A stretch of 64,000 nt of DNA, from the NCBI GenBank assembly GCA_964622315.1, contig CAZUOY010000003.1, positions 5,811 through 69,810 on the forward strand, written 5' to 3'. Shown one piece after another: positions 27,977 through 36,883 of this stretch (position 1 is its first letter; each line of letters begins with the position of its first letter). This stretch comes from JAYFNU01 sp964622315. Its GTDB lineage: Bacteria; Bacillota; Clostridia; Oscillospirales; Ruminococcaceae. The notes under the pieces were generated by a model. The model worked only from the letters and a program-made list of their open reading frames with translations. It was not told where the DNA came from and did not search any database. The position numbers and the translations under genes are program-made.

Positions 27977-28213
27977 ATGATAGCGACGGAAAAAGAGAAA
28001 AAGAAATTAAGCAACAAGCCGCTGAGGATTCTTTTCGCAACTCTTGTGCTGTTGCTCGCGTTTGTTTTCGCGGGCTATATTCTCTATACCTTCCACTTTC
28101 TTAGATATATCCCCAGTGCGCTGTTGGTCACAGTGCGTCTGCTCTGCGTTTGCTTTTGGGCGTTCTCTATTGGCTTCTACGTTACATATATTATGGAGAT
28201 AAACGAAGAATAG
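27977..28213 (+). CDS. small two-TM protein
   Basis: 78 residues with a basic N-terminus and two predicted membrane helices (about 15-40 and 48-70), ending with a short acidic tail. RBS AGGAG lies 6 nt before the ATG, 10 nt after rpiB. I recognise no family. It is the last gene of the tmcAL operon, and its terminator has been split by the transposon at 28,244. Confidence 0.7.
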   Translation: MIATEKEKKKLSNKPLRILFATLVLLLAFVFAGYILYTFHFLRYIPSALLVTVRLLCVCFWAFSIGFYVTYIMEINEE

Positions 28214-28223
28214 ATATTAAGTG

Positions 28224-28243
28224 AAAAGCCCCGCGGCTCTGCC
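28224..28243. terminator. left half of a terminator split by the transposon, including left target copy
   Basis: The bases AAAGCCCCGCGGCTCTGCC end at the transposon. The missing right arm, CCGCGGGGCTT, lies at 44,128-44,138. Joined after removal of one target copy, they form a perfect 11-bp stem with a CTCTG loop and a T-rich tail. The 10-bp target duplication CGGCTCTGCC is at 28,234-28,243 and 44,120-44,129. Confidence 0.9.
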
Positions 28244-28261
28244 CAATGTCATTAAGTTAAG
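28244..28261 (+). repeat. left terminal inverted repeat of the transposon
   Basis: CAATGTCATTAAGTTAAG. It is an exact reverse complement of 44,102-44,119; homology stops sharply after 18 bp. A second TTAAGTTAAG copy lies at 28,313-28,322. Confidence 0.95.
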
Positions 28262-28348
28262 ACCACCTCAACTAAAAAAAGCAGAATATGCGATGTATTT
28301 AGCAATAACTCGTTAAGTTAAGAATGCATAACTATTCAAATCAAATGA

Positions 28349-28386
28349 AAGACGCCTAAATCAATTTGATTAGGCGTCTTTTTTCG
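28349..28386. terminator. hairpin at transposon left end
   Basis: AAGACGCCTAA pairs with TTAGGCGTCTT, extended inside by ATCAA/TTGAT with a one-base bulge, then T-rich on the plus strand. It lies between the transposase stop and the left repeat. It may terminate the transposase transcript and shield it from outside transcription entering from the rpiB operon. Confidence 0.75.
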
Positions 28387-28457
28387 TGTTTTATCTATAT
28401 TCATTTGTTAGAGAGTAGACTTAATAAGCAAGAACTATTGTCCTTACTTATTAAGCT

Positions 28458-29789
28458 TTATGCCACCCTGTAAATAAAGGGAGCACACTCTTTTGTTTTT
28501 AGTTTTCTTTTATCCTTCCTCCCCGGCCTTATGGGTACTACATACTTTTTCAACTTTTCCAATAAAAGCTTTTTCGTTAACCGCGAGAGTACAAAAAGAC
28601 GAACAAAATCGCTTGCCAACGATATATTAACGGTGTATGTATGCTTTGTTTTTACTATTTTTGCGACGCTTTTTGTTATTCTTGTGAGCACATTAAATGC
28701 AAACAGTTTTGAATAAACTTCTTGCATAATATATGCTTCGTTTTTCGCGTGGGTGTTAACCATTCCCACTGTATACTTCAAACATCTAAACGAAGTTTCT
28801 ATCCCCCAACGCATTCCATAAAGTCTCTTAATTTCATCTAAAGAAAATATATCAGAGGGCAAAGATGTAATTATCGTTTCATAATTCGCGGGATTTGAGA
28901 CAATGTTTCCGTTTTTATCAGGCTTATTCGCAATCATAAAACGAACAACGCGAAATCTCATCGTGTAGGGTGAAGGAAAGTTCCATTCCCGAACAATAGT
29001 CTTGCCGCTGCGGGCTAATGTTTTTTTTAGACTAATATGTACCCTTTGCTTTGCCTTATCCTCATTTGTCTGTGTTGTAGTAATCTCAAACTCAACATTT
29101 ATATCAAACGCTTTCATTGGAAGGCCTCGTATAACCTTAAATGTATCATTACCCTGATTAACACGAATAAGATAGTCTGCGTTTGGAGTGTTATCAAAAG
29201 TTGCGATTATTTCATGAGACGGGTAACCCCTGTCTAATACAAATATGGTTTTCTCAAGAAAAGTGTTTCGATGTAAAATATCAATTAAATCTGCTCTTTC
29301 ATTAGCCTCATTTATAGATTTAATAACTGCGTCGCAGTATGTACCGTTGAGCAAGTCAAATACGGCGGATATATGCAATTGATTATATCCACAGCCACTA
29401 TTAATAAACGAACTGGAATTCGAATTCTTGGCAATGTTGAGCGTGGTTCCGTCTACAGCAAATACACGGTATCCATTAAGCATGTTATCATCGCTACACA
29501 AAGAATTGAACGTACGCAATAAATCAAGGAAAAACTGAGGGTTAAGTTTTGCGCGCTGCTGAATAAAAGCTGAAGCCGTTGGAGTATCCATGCTAAAGTT
29601 AAAGAATTTTTCAAGTTCCTTGCTAATGGAGCTTCCTTGAGCAGTAAAGAAAAACTGACACAGCTTCTCGAGGGAGAGCTTTCTGTCTCGAGAAAAATCC
29701 TTGCCCGGATTGTTAACATAATTGTCCTTCCGAGCTACCATTTCTGTCACCGCTAATTCTACTTTATTTTTTACTTCATTTATGGTCAA
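28458..29789 (-). CDS. IS4-family DDE transposase
   Basis: 443 residues from a TTG at 29,789, chosen because AAGGAGG lies just upstream; the open frame continues to 29,858. The RNase H-like core shows VFAVDGTTLNI (first Asp), FVLDRGYPSHE (second Asp), and a textbook IS4 YREK signature, Y-x2-R-x3-E-x6-K in YGMRWGIETSFRCLK. It should cut and paste the DNA bounded by the 18-bp repeats. It points toward the left end, with the stop about 200 nt from the left repeat. No second inverted-repeat copy is visible directly upstream of it, so the distal end used is that at 44,119. Confidence 0.92.
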   Translation of the reverse strand: MTINEVKNKVELAVTEMVARKDNYVNNPGKDFSRDRKLSLEKLCQFFFTAQGSSISKELEKFFNFSMDTPTASAFIQQRAKLNPQFFLDLLRTFNSLCSDDNMLNGYRVFAVDGTTLNIAKNSNSSSFINSGCGYNQLHISAVFDLLNGTYCDAVIKSINEANERADLIDILHRNTFLEKTIFVLDRGYPSHEIIATFDNTPNADYLIRVNQGNDTFKVIRGLPMKAFDINVEFEITTTQTNEDKAKQRVHISLKKTLARSGKTIVREWNFPSPYTMRFRVVRFMIANKPDKNGNIVSNPANYETIITSLPSDIFSLDEIKRLYGMRWGIETSFRCLKYTVGMVNTHAKNEAYIMQEVYSKLFAFNVLTRITKSVAKIVKTKHTYTVNISLASDFVRLFVLSRLTKKLLLEKLKKYVVPIRPGRKDKRKLKTKECAPFIYRVA

Positions 29790-29903
29790 AAAGCTCTCCT
29801 CCTTTCTTATTAAAATTTTTATATTACATATTAAAGGAGCTTTTCGGGGGCGTGTCAAGTTGACGAATACTGGTAATCGTCAGAGCTTTATTTGCAACAC
29901 CGT

Positions 29904-30459
29904 TTACGATACTTTCGTCGAGTTAATGAGTCTAATACCTTCATTTTTAATGTTAATTGCGGCGTTCAAGTCTCTGTCGATACAGTTTCCACACTTAGGA
30001 CAAAAGAAGACCTTTTCACCAATCGGAAAGAGGTCCACACGATATTGACATTTGCTACATATCTGCGAACTTGCAAAGTAGCGGTCCAAAGTTATAACAT
30101 GCCTGCATTTTTTTCCTAAGAAGGTTATAGAAATCGAGCGGACGATTGTTTTCAATTGCTGCCGCAAGTAGCGGTCGGTTCTGCTTCATTCTTTCGAAAT
30201 CCAAGTCCTCTACTACCACGATAGGATACAGCGTAGATATTCTTTCAGCATTCTCTTTATGCCAAGCGTTGCGTTGTTTGTCCATCCAAAATCTATTTCG
30301 CGGATATATTCTTAGCGCCGAATCACGGCTCCATGTTGAGCTGGAGTTTGTGCGATTGCCTGAAAGATTTCTTCCGTCTGTACCATCCGAGGCAACATAG
30401 AGCTTACTCTGCGAGTAGTCAAGCCCAACAACAGTTGATTCATCTATGCTTTTCTTCAT
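29904..30459 (-). pseudogene. N-terminally truncated, frameshifted tnpB (IS200/IS605)
   Basis: Two overlapping frames together give the C-terminal half of TnpB: RuvC-I VVGLDYSQSKLYV, RuvC-II VVVEDLDFERM, then in the other frame the zinc finger CSKC...CPKC and RuvC-III DRDLNAAINIKN. The frames join at a run of seven A (30,107-30,113 on the plus strand), so a one-base indel explains the break. About 170 or more N-terminal residues are missing; the frame begins right before RuvC-I. Catalytic acidic residues are retained. Unusually, a good RBS (AAGGAG at 30,470-30,475) and a consensus promoter lie upstream. TnpB is an RNA-guided nuclease in intact form; this copy is probably dead. Confidence 0.85.
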
Positions 30460-30534
30460 ATTTCAACATCTCCTTACACTAATATTCTGCTTAATGGTGT
30501 TCGCACATGATACAACTTACCTCTTGTTGCCTTT

Positions 30535-30564
30535 ATTATACCACGCACAAATACCGTCTGTCAA
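30535..30564 (-). promoter_or_regulatory. sigma-A-type promoter upstream of the tnpB remnant
   Basis: On the minus strand TTGACA (30,564-30,559) and TATAAT (30,540-30,535) are both perfect consensus, 18 bp apart. Transcription would enter the truncated tnpB about 70 nt downstream. Confidence 0.7.
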
Positions 30565-30659
30565 TACTTTTGTATCACCTGCTAATACCAAATTACCATA
30601 AAGCTTGTATTTGCTTGATGGTTATGTTAAAATGTAGTAAACGTTATGGAGGTATTGCT

Positions 30660-30872
30660 ATGGCGATACACTGTACCCTTTCGACTGTACTTGGAGCGAA
30701 ACGAATTAAAATGGCGGAGCTTGTCCGATTGACCGGCGTTTCGAAAACAACGATACTCGGCATGTATCACGACCGAGTACAAAAAATCGACTACAGCGTA
30801 GTCGATAGAATCTGCAAGGCGTTGGAATGCCCGCTTTCCGATATTTTGATTTACACACCCGACGAGGAATAG
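30660..30872 (+). CDS. XRE/Cro-type helix-turn-helix regulator
   Basis: 70 residues from the ATG at 30,660, which has GGAGGT 7 nt upstream; the frame extends further 5' but without coding character. It is a single HTH domain (HTH_26-like): RIKMAELVRLTGVSKTTI, then VDRICKALECPLSDIL. Such stand-alone Cro-like proteins often repress adjacent defence operons. It is the first plus-strand cargo gene, closed by its own terminator before mcrB, so it could set the expression of the cluster. Confidence 0.88.
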   Translation: MAIHCTLSTVLGAKRIKMAELVRLTGVSKTTILGMYHDRVQKIDYSVVDRICKALECPLSDILIYTPDEE

Positions 30873-30906
30873 AAAGAGTCAAGGCACAGTTTTGCCTTGA
30901 CTCTTT
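30873..30906 (+). terminator. intrinsic terminator after HTH gene
   Basis: A 14-bp perfect stem AAAGAGTCAAGGCA / TGCCTTGACTCTTT with a 6-nt loop begins at the HTH stop codon and is followed by ACTTTTAT. It separates the regulator from mcrB. Confidence 0.85.
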
Positions 30907-30983
30907 ACTTTTATGACTGTCCTGCGAATAGCACAATCGGTACTGTATTATGATAGTGAAATAATTGTTGATGGAGTAGTACT

Positions 30984-33047
30984 ATGAATGAAACATATCT
31001 AAGAACAGCATTTAGAAATTGGATGAGCTCTCAGAAAAAAACAAGTGGTGAGCCATACAAAAAAACAACTATTGATGCGTATACTACAGCATTAAAAAAT
31101 AATGCTGCAAAGCTTAATCTTAAAGATGACATTCTAACAGACTTATTCAATTACTCAAAATGTTCGGAGTTCGAAAAAGTTCATAAGCAAATACTTGCAG
31201 CACCAAATTTTGAGGAAATTGATATTTCTATAGGGCATAAAACATTCTCTAACAGCATGATACAGTACAGTCGTTTTCTGAAAGAATTATCGGAGAATCC
31301 CAATTTAGAATATAAAACAGCTAACGAGTATACAAAACGCTCTAATGCGTCATTTCTTCAGTGGTTCAAACCTTTAATTATTGCACTAAAAGAACTTGGA
31401 GGAAGCGCAACGCCAGAGGAAGCTCGCAATCAAATCGCAAAAGATATGAATCTTTCACAAGAGATACTAAGCGAAACTCGCGGTGAAACAAAACAAAGGA
31501 AATTTGATAATGAAGTAGCGTGGGCTCGCAATTATCTCGTATATGAAAATATTATAGATAAATCTGTGAGAGGAGTTTGGACATTAACCGAGAAGGGGTT
31601 ATCGGTTAATATGACCGATGAACTTGCGAGTTATATATTCTTGAAATCGCGTAGTAATCTGAAGAATAGTCAAGAAATACTTTCGCAAGGTCTGTATGAG
31701 GGCTTTAATAAAAAAAGATACTGGCTTTACTCACCCGGTGAAAATTCAAGATGGTGGGATGAATTCTATGAGAACGGCATTATTGGCATTGGGTGGGATG
31801 AGCTGGGCGATTTATCTGATTATGCAACAAAAGAAGCAATTAAAGAAAAGATGAAGGAAATATATGGTGAGGAGGCTTCTTATAAAAATTCTGGTTATGC
31901 CGCATGGCAGTTTGCAAATGAAATGCAACAAGATGATATTATCTATGTAAAGCAAGGTCTTCATAAGATTGTTGGTCGCGGAGTAATTACTTCTGAATAT
32001 TATTTTGATACAGATAGAGACGAGTATAAGAATATCCGAGAGGTTGAGTGGACAGATAAAGGTACATGGGATATTGAAAATCAACCCGTAACAAAAACGC
32101 TGGCGAACATAACGCCATACACAGATTACTGTAGTAAGCTTGAAGAAATGTTTGAAAAAGTACTAAATGATGAACCAGAAACAGCAAGTCTTGAAGAATA
32201 TACTTCTGCGGACTTTCTTTCGGATGTTTTTATGTCTGAGGAAAGATATAACATTTTGAAGGGACTATTACTTAAGAAAAAGAATATTATTCTTCAAGGC
32301 GCACCGGGCGTTGGAAAAACCTATGCCGCAGAGAGATTGGCTTATTCTATAATGGGTGAAAAGGACAGAAGTCGCGTAAAGGTAATTCAATTCCATCAAA
32401 GCTATAGTTATGAAGATTTCATTATGGGTTATCGTCCTGACGGAAATGGGTTTTCTCTTGAAAAGGGTCCCTTCTATTCTTTTTGCAAGGAAGCAGAACC
32501 GGACGACCGAGAATATTTCTTTATTATCGACGAAATTAATCGCGGAAACCTTAGCAAAATTTTTGGTGAGCTTTTGATGCTAATTGAGAAAGACAAGAGG
32601 GGTGAGTGTCATTCACTACGACTTCTTTATCAAAACGAGCAGTTTTTCGTCCCTGATAATGTTTACATTATTGGCATGATGAATACTGCGGATAGAAGTC
32701 TTGCAATGATTGATTACGCTCTTCGTCGACGCTTTGCGTTTTTTGAATTCGAACCCGCTTTTCTATCAGACGGATTTAAGAAGTATCAATCATTGATTGA
32801 GAATGTAAAGTTTAATTCGCTTATAGATACCGTGGTTTCAATGAATAATTACATCGCTGAAGATGTTTCTCTTGGAAGTGGTTTTCGTATAGGACACAGC
32901 TATTTCTGCACAAATGAAAAGATAGATAATGAATGGTTAACAGATGTCGTTGAATATGAGCTCATTCCATTAATTAAGGAGTACTGGTTTGACGAGCCGT
33001 CGAAGGTTGACAAATGGGCTCAAAGACTGCGTGGGGCTGTAAAATGA
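30984..33047 (+). CDS. mcrB: McrB-like AAA+ GTPase with Mrr-N and EVE/PUA-like regions
   Basis: 687 residues. N-terminal helical region (1-110); a winged-helix Mrr_N-like domain (about 125-225, KELGGSATPEEARNQIA...WTLTEKG); a β-rich EVE/PUA-like region with WLYSPGENSRWWDEFYENG (about 240-370) suited to reading modified bases; then the McrB AAA+ motor with Walker A GAPGVGKT (about 439), Walker B FIIDEINRG (about 514) and the family signature MMNTADRSL (about 565). McrBC cuts DNA bearing modified cytosines using GTP-driven translocation. The stop overlaps the mcrC ATG by 4 nt. The three-part N-terminus differs from the E. coli McrB specificity domain. Confidence 0.92.
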   Translation: MNETYLRTAFRNWMSSQKKTSGEPYKKTTIDAYTTALKNNAAKLNLKDDILTDLFNYSKCSEFEKVHKQILAAPNFEEIDISIGHKTFSNSMIQYSRFLKELSENPNLEYKTANEYTKRSNASFLQWFKPLIIALKELGGSATPEEARNQIAKDMNLSQEILSETRGETKQRKFDNEVAWARNYLVYENIIDKSVRGVWTLTEKGLSVNMTDELASYIFLKSRSNLKNSQEILSQGLYEGFNKKRYWLYSPGENSRWWDEFYENGIIGIGWDELGDLSDYATKEAIKEKMKEIYGEEASYKNSGYAAWQFANEMQQDDIIYVKQGLHKIVGRGVITSEYYFDTDRDEYKNIREVEWTDKGTWDIENQPVTKTLANITPYTDYCSKLEEMFEKVLNDEPETASLEEYTSADFLSDVFMSEERYNILKGLLLKKKNIILQGAPGVGKTYAAERLAYSIMGEKDRSRVKVIQFHQSYSYEDFIMGYRPDGNGFSLEKGPFYSFCKEAEPDDREYFFIIDEINRGNLSKIFGELLMLIEKDKRGECHSLRLLYQNEQFFVPDNVYIIGMMNTADRSLAMIDYALRRRFAFFEFEPAFLSDGFKKYQSLIENVKFNSLIDTVVSMNNYIAEDVSLGSGFRIGHSYFCTNEKIDNEWLTDVVEYELIPLIKEYWFDEPSKVDKWAQRLRGAVK

Positions 33048-34090
33048 ACAGTAGTATTCTAATAAAGAATATTTACTACATGCTGTCATATGCGTATCAG
33101 ACATTGAATGAAGATGGCTACAGTAGTGTTGGGACAGAAGATTTTGATAATATTCACGATTTGTTTGCGGCGATTTTGATTAAAGGTATATCCACGCAAA
33201 TTAAGCGCGGGTTGAGTCGAGACTATATCTTAGAATATGATGCTTTGAGCTATCCAAAAGGTAAGGTAAATTTTTCAGAGTCAATAAAACAGCAAACTAT
33301 GACTGTACACCGATTATCATGTCAATTTGATGAGTTTTCAAAAGACATATTGTTGAACCGTATTCTCAAAACCTCAATGTTACTACTTTTAAGACACGGA
33401 GACGTAAAAACAAAAAACAGAAAAGCATTACGTAGTCTGCTTTTGTATTTCTCTGGAGTGAAAGAAGATAACCTTAGAAATATTAATTGGAGTTCGGTTA
33501 AATATAACAGGACCAATTCTGGTTATCGGCTGTTAATCAATATATGTTGGTTGCTCCATAAAGGCTTATTGCAAACAACTGATGATGGGGCGGTTGCTCT
33601 TTCGAAGTTCATAGTTGATGAAGAGATATTGCACCGGTTGTTTGAAAAGTTTGTACTTGAATATTACAAAAAAGAGCACTCTGAGTATTCGACAACAGCA
33701 GCATTTATTAACTGGGATTTGCCAGAAGAAAGTGAAAAACTCCTCTTGCCAATGATGAAATCGGATATAACTCTGTGCAGTGATATCAAAACTTTGATTA
33801 TTGATACTAAATTTTATCATAGTACGCTTCAACATAATCAACTTTATGGTAGCGATAGCATTAATTCAGCAAATCTATATCAAATCTACACATATGTTAA
33901 AAATAGAGATAGTGACAAAAGCGGTAATGTTAGCGGTGTGCTGCTGTATGCAAAAACCGATGAAGCGTTAACTCCCAACAATGAGTACATGATAGGTGGT
34001 AATCGATTTGGAGTTAAAACGCTTGATTTAAACTGTGAGTGGAACATGATAAAAAAACAACTTGATGAACTTGCTGAGAGATTCTTATAA
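33044..34090 (+). CDS. mcrC: McrC-like nuclease subunit
   Basis: 348 residues from the ATG at 33,044, whose ATGA overlaps the mcrB stop; an in-frame ATG at 33,014 is less likely. It matches the McrC family: N-terminal KNIYYMLSYAYQTL, middle KGKVNFSESIKQQ...RLSCQFDEFSKDILLNRILKTS, and the C-terminal PD-(D/E)XK site with MMKSDITL and LIIDTKFY. McrC supplies endonuclease activity and stimulates McrB GTPase. It is clearly AT-richer than host genes. Confidence 0.92.
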   Translation: MNSSILIKNIYYMLSYAYQTLNEDGYSSVGTEDFDNIHDLFAAILIKGISTQIKRGLSRDYILEYDALSYPKGKVNFSESIKQQTMTVHRLSCQFDEFSKDILLNRILKTSMLLLLRHGDVKTKNRKALRSLLLYFSGVKEDNLRNINWSSVKYNRTNSGYRLLINICWLLHKGLLQTTDDGAVALSKFIVDEEILHRLFEKFVLEYYKKEHSEYSTTAAFINWDLPEESEKLLLPMMKSDITLCSDIKTLIIDTKFYHSTLQHNQLYGSDSINSANLYQIYTYVKNRDSDKSGNVSGVLLYAKTDEALTPNNEYMIGGNRFGVKTLDLNCEWNMIKKQLDELAERFL

Positions 34091-34131
34091 CAACAAGCTA
34101 AACTTTATACCCGTTTCTTAAGGAGGTCAAA

Positions 34132-35043
34132 ATGAAGCTCATTGCAATAATGCTACTACTATTTACACTGGCGGTCGCCGTTGAAATCGTTATATTCATT
34201 TTTGAAAGCATAGCCTACAAAAAGTCGGAGTACTACAAACAAACGCATTTTTCGTTCTTTTATGTCAGACGAGATAAAGGACGATACGGAGAATACTGTA
34301 CATACACCTATTCCAAAGGGATAGATGGATACAAGCGATATATCTTCAACTGCTACTTACCAAAGAGTGGCGGTGAGACTACAGAGATTGACGTTATTCT
34401 TTTACATGAATCAGGCATTTATGTTTTTGAATCAAAGAATTACAGCGGTTGGATTTTCGGAACTGAAACGCAGAAACAGTGGACTCAAACCTTACCCGTA
34501 GGAAGAGGGCGTTCTCAGAAATCGCATTTTTACAATCCAATAATGCAAAACAAAACACATATTAAGCAGATGTTAAATTATTTAGGTAAAGACGAGACCT
34601 TGCCGGTGTACTCGTATATTGTATTTAGCGACCGATGCACCCTAAAAGATATCACGCTGACAAGCAATAGAAATTTTGTTATTAATAGATACAATCTTAA
34701 GTATTGCATTCAAAACAATATTGATTCAGTCGGGCAAAGGTTAACAACAACAGAAATAGACGAAATCTATGAAAGACTGTACCCATGCACACAAACAAGC
34801 GATGAACAGAAACAAGCACACATTGACAACATTAACAGTTCTTACTCCGACACGACGGAAAGAAAATATATGTCGCACCCCGCAGTTTCCGAAACTCGTG
34901 ACGAACAAGATATTATCAACATATGTCCGCGATGTGGAGCTCAAATGGTAAAGCGAACCGCAAAAAGCGGAACTAATGTAGGAAAAGAATTCTGGGGTTG
35001 CTCAAGATATCCGCATTGCAAGTGTATCGTGAGTATTAAATGA
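34132..35043 (+). CDS. membrane-anchored NERD nuclease-like protein with zinc ribbon
   Basis: 303 residues: one N-terminal TM helix (about 4-28), a NERD domain (about 45-160) with the core GGETTEIDVILLHESGIYVF and ESKNYSGWIFG, and a C-terminal topoisomerase-type four-Cys zinc ribbon (CPRCGAQM...WGCSRYPHCKC, about 265-300). NERD domains belong to the PD-(D/E)XK group and are presumed nucleases. A strong AAGGAGG RBS precedes it, 41 nt after mcrC, so it is probably part of the McrBC transcript as an accessory nuclease tethered to the membrane. Confidence 0.88.
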   Translation: MKLIAIMLLLFTLAVAVEIVIFIFESIAYKKSEYYKQTHFSFFYVRRDKGRYGEYCTYTYSKGIDGYKRYIFNCYLPKSGGETTEIDVILLHESGIYVFESKNYSGWIFGTETQKQWTQTLPVGRGRSQKSHFYNPIMQNKTHIKQMLNYLGKDETLPVYSYIVFSDRCTLKDITLTSNRNFVINRYNLKYCIQNNIDSVGQRLTTTEIDEIYERLYPCTQTSDEQKQAHIDNINSSYSDTTERKYMSHPAVSETRDEQDIINICPRCGAQMVKRTAKSGTNVGKEFWGCSRYPHCKCIVSIK

Positions 35044-35062
35044 AAGTAGATAGGAATGAGAG

Positions 35063-36082
35063 ATGCCCTTTACAATCGTCCGACAAGATATAACTAAGAT
35101 GGAGGTTGACACCATCGTAAACGCCGCGAACACACGGCTCGCTATGGGCGGCGGTGTTTGCGGCGCTATCTTTAAAACGGCGGGCGCGGCGGAGCTGCAA
35201 GCGGCGTGTGATAAGGTCGCGCCTATTGCTACCGGAGGCGCGGCGATAACGCCTGCCTTCTCGCTTCCGTGTAAGTATGTAATTCATGCGGCGGGGCCCG
35301 TTTACAATAGACACAGTTCTGAAGAAAGCGAAAAGTTACTTCGTTCAGCGTACACGGAGTCGCTGAAGCTCGCCGTCAAAAATAACTGCAAGAGCGTTGC
35401 CTTTCCCCTTATCTCAAGCGGGATATATGGCTACCCAAAGAAGGAAGCCTTAGCTGTTGCGACGGACGCTATTCAAAGCTTTCTAAAAGAAAATGAAATT
35501 GATGTGTATCTCGCGGTGTTTGACGGGGATTCGTTTGTCGTAAGCGAGCAACTTCTCGGTGAAATCGAGAGCTATATTGACGAGCACTACATAGAGGAGC
35601 TTCACTTCCGTCCGCGCTTTCTAATTCAAAGCGAATTCAGTGAGCTGTCCACGCGAGAAATCGAAGACTTGAATTTACCGGAGCCACATACCGCAAGCAT
35701 GTCTATGCCGCTTTACAGCTTGGACAAGGCAATCGGCAATCTCGACGAGCCGTTCGGCACGACGCTCTTAAGGCTTATAGACGCGAAGGGCAAAACTGAT
35801 GTTGAGGTATATAAGCGGGCTAATATCGACAGAAAGCTGTTTTCAAAGATAAGGACAGGCAAAGGATATGTTCCGAGTAAGCGTACCGCGCTTGCTCTTG
35901 CAGTCGCGCTGGAGCTAAACATAGATGAAGCGACAGACCTACTGAAGCGAGCGGGCTTTACTCTTTCGCACAGTCAGAAATTCGATGTTATTATCGAGTA
36001 CTTCATTATGAACAAGAGGTATGATGTTTACGAGATAAACGAGGTGCTGTTCAAATACGACCAGCCGTTACTTGGAGGTTAA
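35063..36082 (+). CDS. macro domain protein with C-terminal HTH-like helical domain
   Basis: 339 residues. The N-terminal macro domain (about 1-150) has IVNAANTRLAMGGGVCGAIF and AFPLISSGIYGYPKKEA, which bind ADP-ribose and related ligands. The C-terminal 120 residues (RLIDAKGKTDVEVYKRANIDRKLF onward) form a conserved helical module resembling an XRE-like HTH, usual for this Clostridia family. It may hydrolyse or sense ADP-ribosylation or NAD-derived signals. Base composition is nearer the host than the McrBC genes, so it may have joined the cargo separately. Confidence 0.88.
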   Translation: MPFTIVRQDITKMEVDTIVNAANTRLAMGGGVCGAIFKTAGAAELQAACDKVAPIATGGAAITPAFSLPCKYVIHAAGPVYNRHSSEESEKLLRSAYTESLKLAVKNNCKSVAFPLISSGIYGYPKKEALAVATDAIQSFLKENEIDVYLAVFDGDSFVVSEQLLGEIESYIDEHYIEELHFRPRFLIQSEFSELSTREIEDLNLPEPHTASMSMPLYSLDKAIGNLDEPFGTTLLRLIDAKGKTDVEVYKRANIDRKLFSKIRTGKGYVPSKRTALALAVALELNIDEATDLLKRAGFTLSHSQKFDVIIEYFIMNKRYDVYEINEVLFKYDQPLLGG

Positions 36083-36084
36083 CA

Positions 36085-36801
36085 ATGCAGAACAGGTACG
36101 CAGGTGATGTCGGGGACTTCGGAAAGCTTGGTTTGCTTCGGCAGATTTCAGCGACAGGGTTAAAAATAGGAATCAATTGGTATCTGGTACCTGATGAAAG
36201 CGGCACAGATGACGGGAGGCATATCGGTTACCTTAATGACTCAAAGTTTAGCGGCTGCGATGACGCTCTCAAGAACAAGCTTCAGCAGGTTGTTACGAAC
36301 GAACGCTGTGTTCGTGCTTTGGAAGAAATGCAGCTTATAAAAGATGCCGTTTATGAACATAACGTACTGGGTATTCCTTCTAAAGGTTTTTCTCGAAAAG
36401 AATGGCACGAACGAGCTCTACAGACTTTCGCCACAGTTGATATTGTTTTTCTCGACCCCGATAATGGTCTATTACCTAAAAGCGTATCAATCAGCTCGGC
36501 AAAGAGTATTAAGTTTGTTACACGCTCTGAAATCATAGATTACTATCAGCAAGGGAAGAGTGTGATTTTCTATAATCATCGCTGTAGGGAACAGGAAAAG
36601 GTTTATTAAAAACGCTTTGAATGGCTGAATAACGAGCAGACGCTTTGTAGCGCTACGATTACAGGAGTTAAATTTTCTCGGGGAACTATTCGAGATTATA
36701 TCTTTGTTATGCAATCAAACCATGTTCAAACAATCAATAAGTGTATCGACCATATGCTGAAAGGCAACTGGAGCAGGCATTTTTCGAGACTTTCCTTTTG
36801 A
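36085..36801 (+). pseudogene. conserved hypothetical gene interrupted by an in-frame TAA
   Basis: The first 174 codons (MQNRYAGDVGDFGKLGLLRQ...) end at TAA (36,607-36,609). The same frame then continues 63 sense codons (KRFEWLNNEQTLCSATITG ... GNWSRHFSRLSF) to TGA at 36,799. The two parts together, about 238 codons, look like one protein of a family with the MQNRYxGDVGDFGKxGLLR start that I recognise only as conserved and uncharacterised. The upstream RBS GGAGGT is intact. A nonsense mutation or sequencing error is most likely; readthrough cannot be excluded. Confidence 0.75.
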
Positions 36802-36883
36802 ACTATTGTCGCTTTGAAAGCGACCTTCCACGCTTCATTAGTTGTTATCATATAGTCACAAAACAGTGAAGGAGATAACAACA

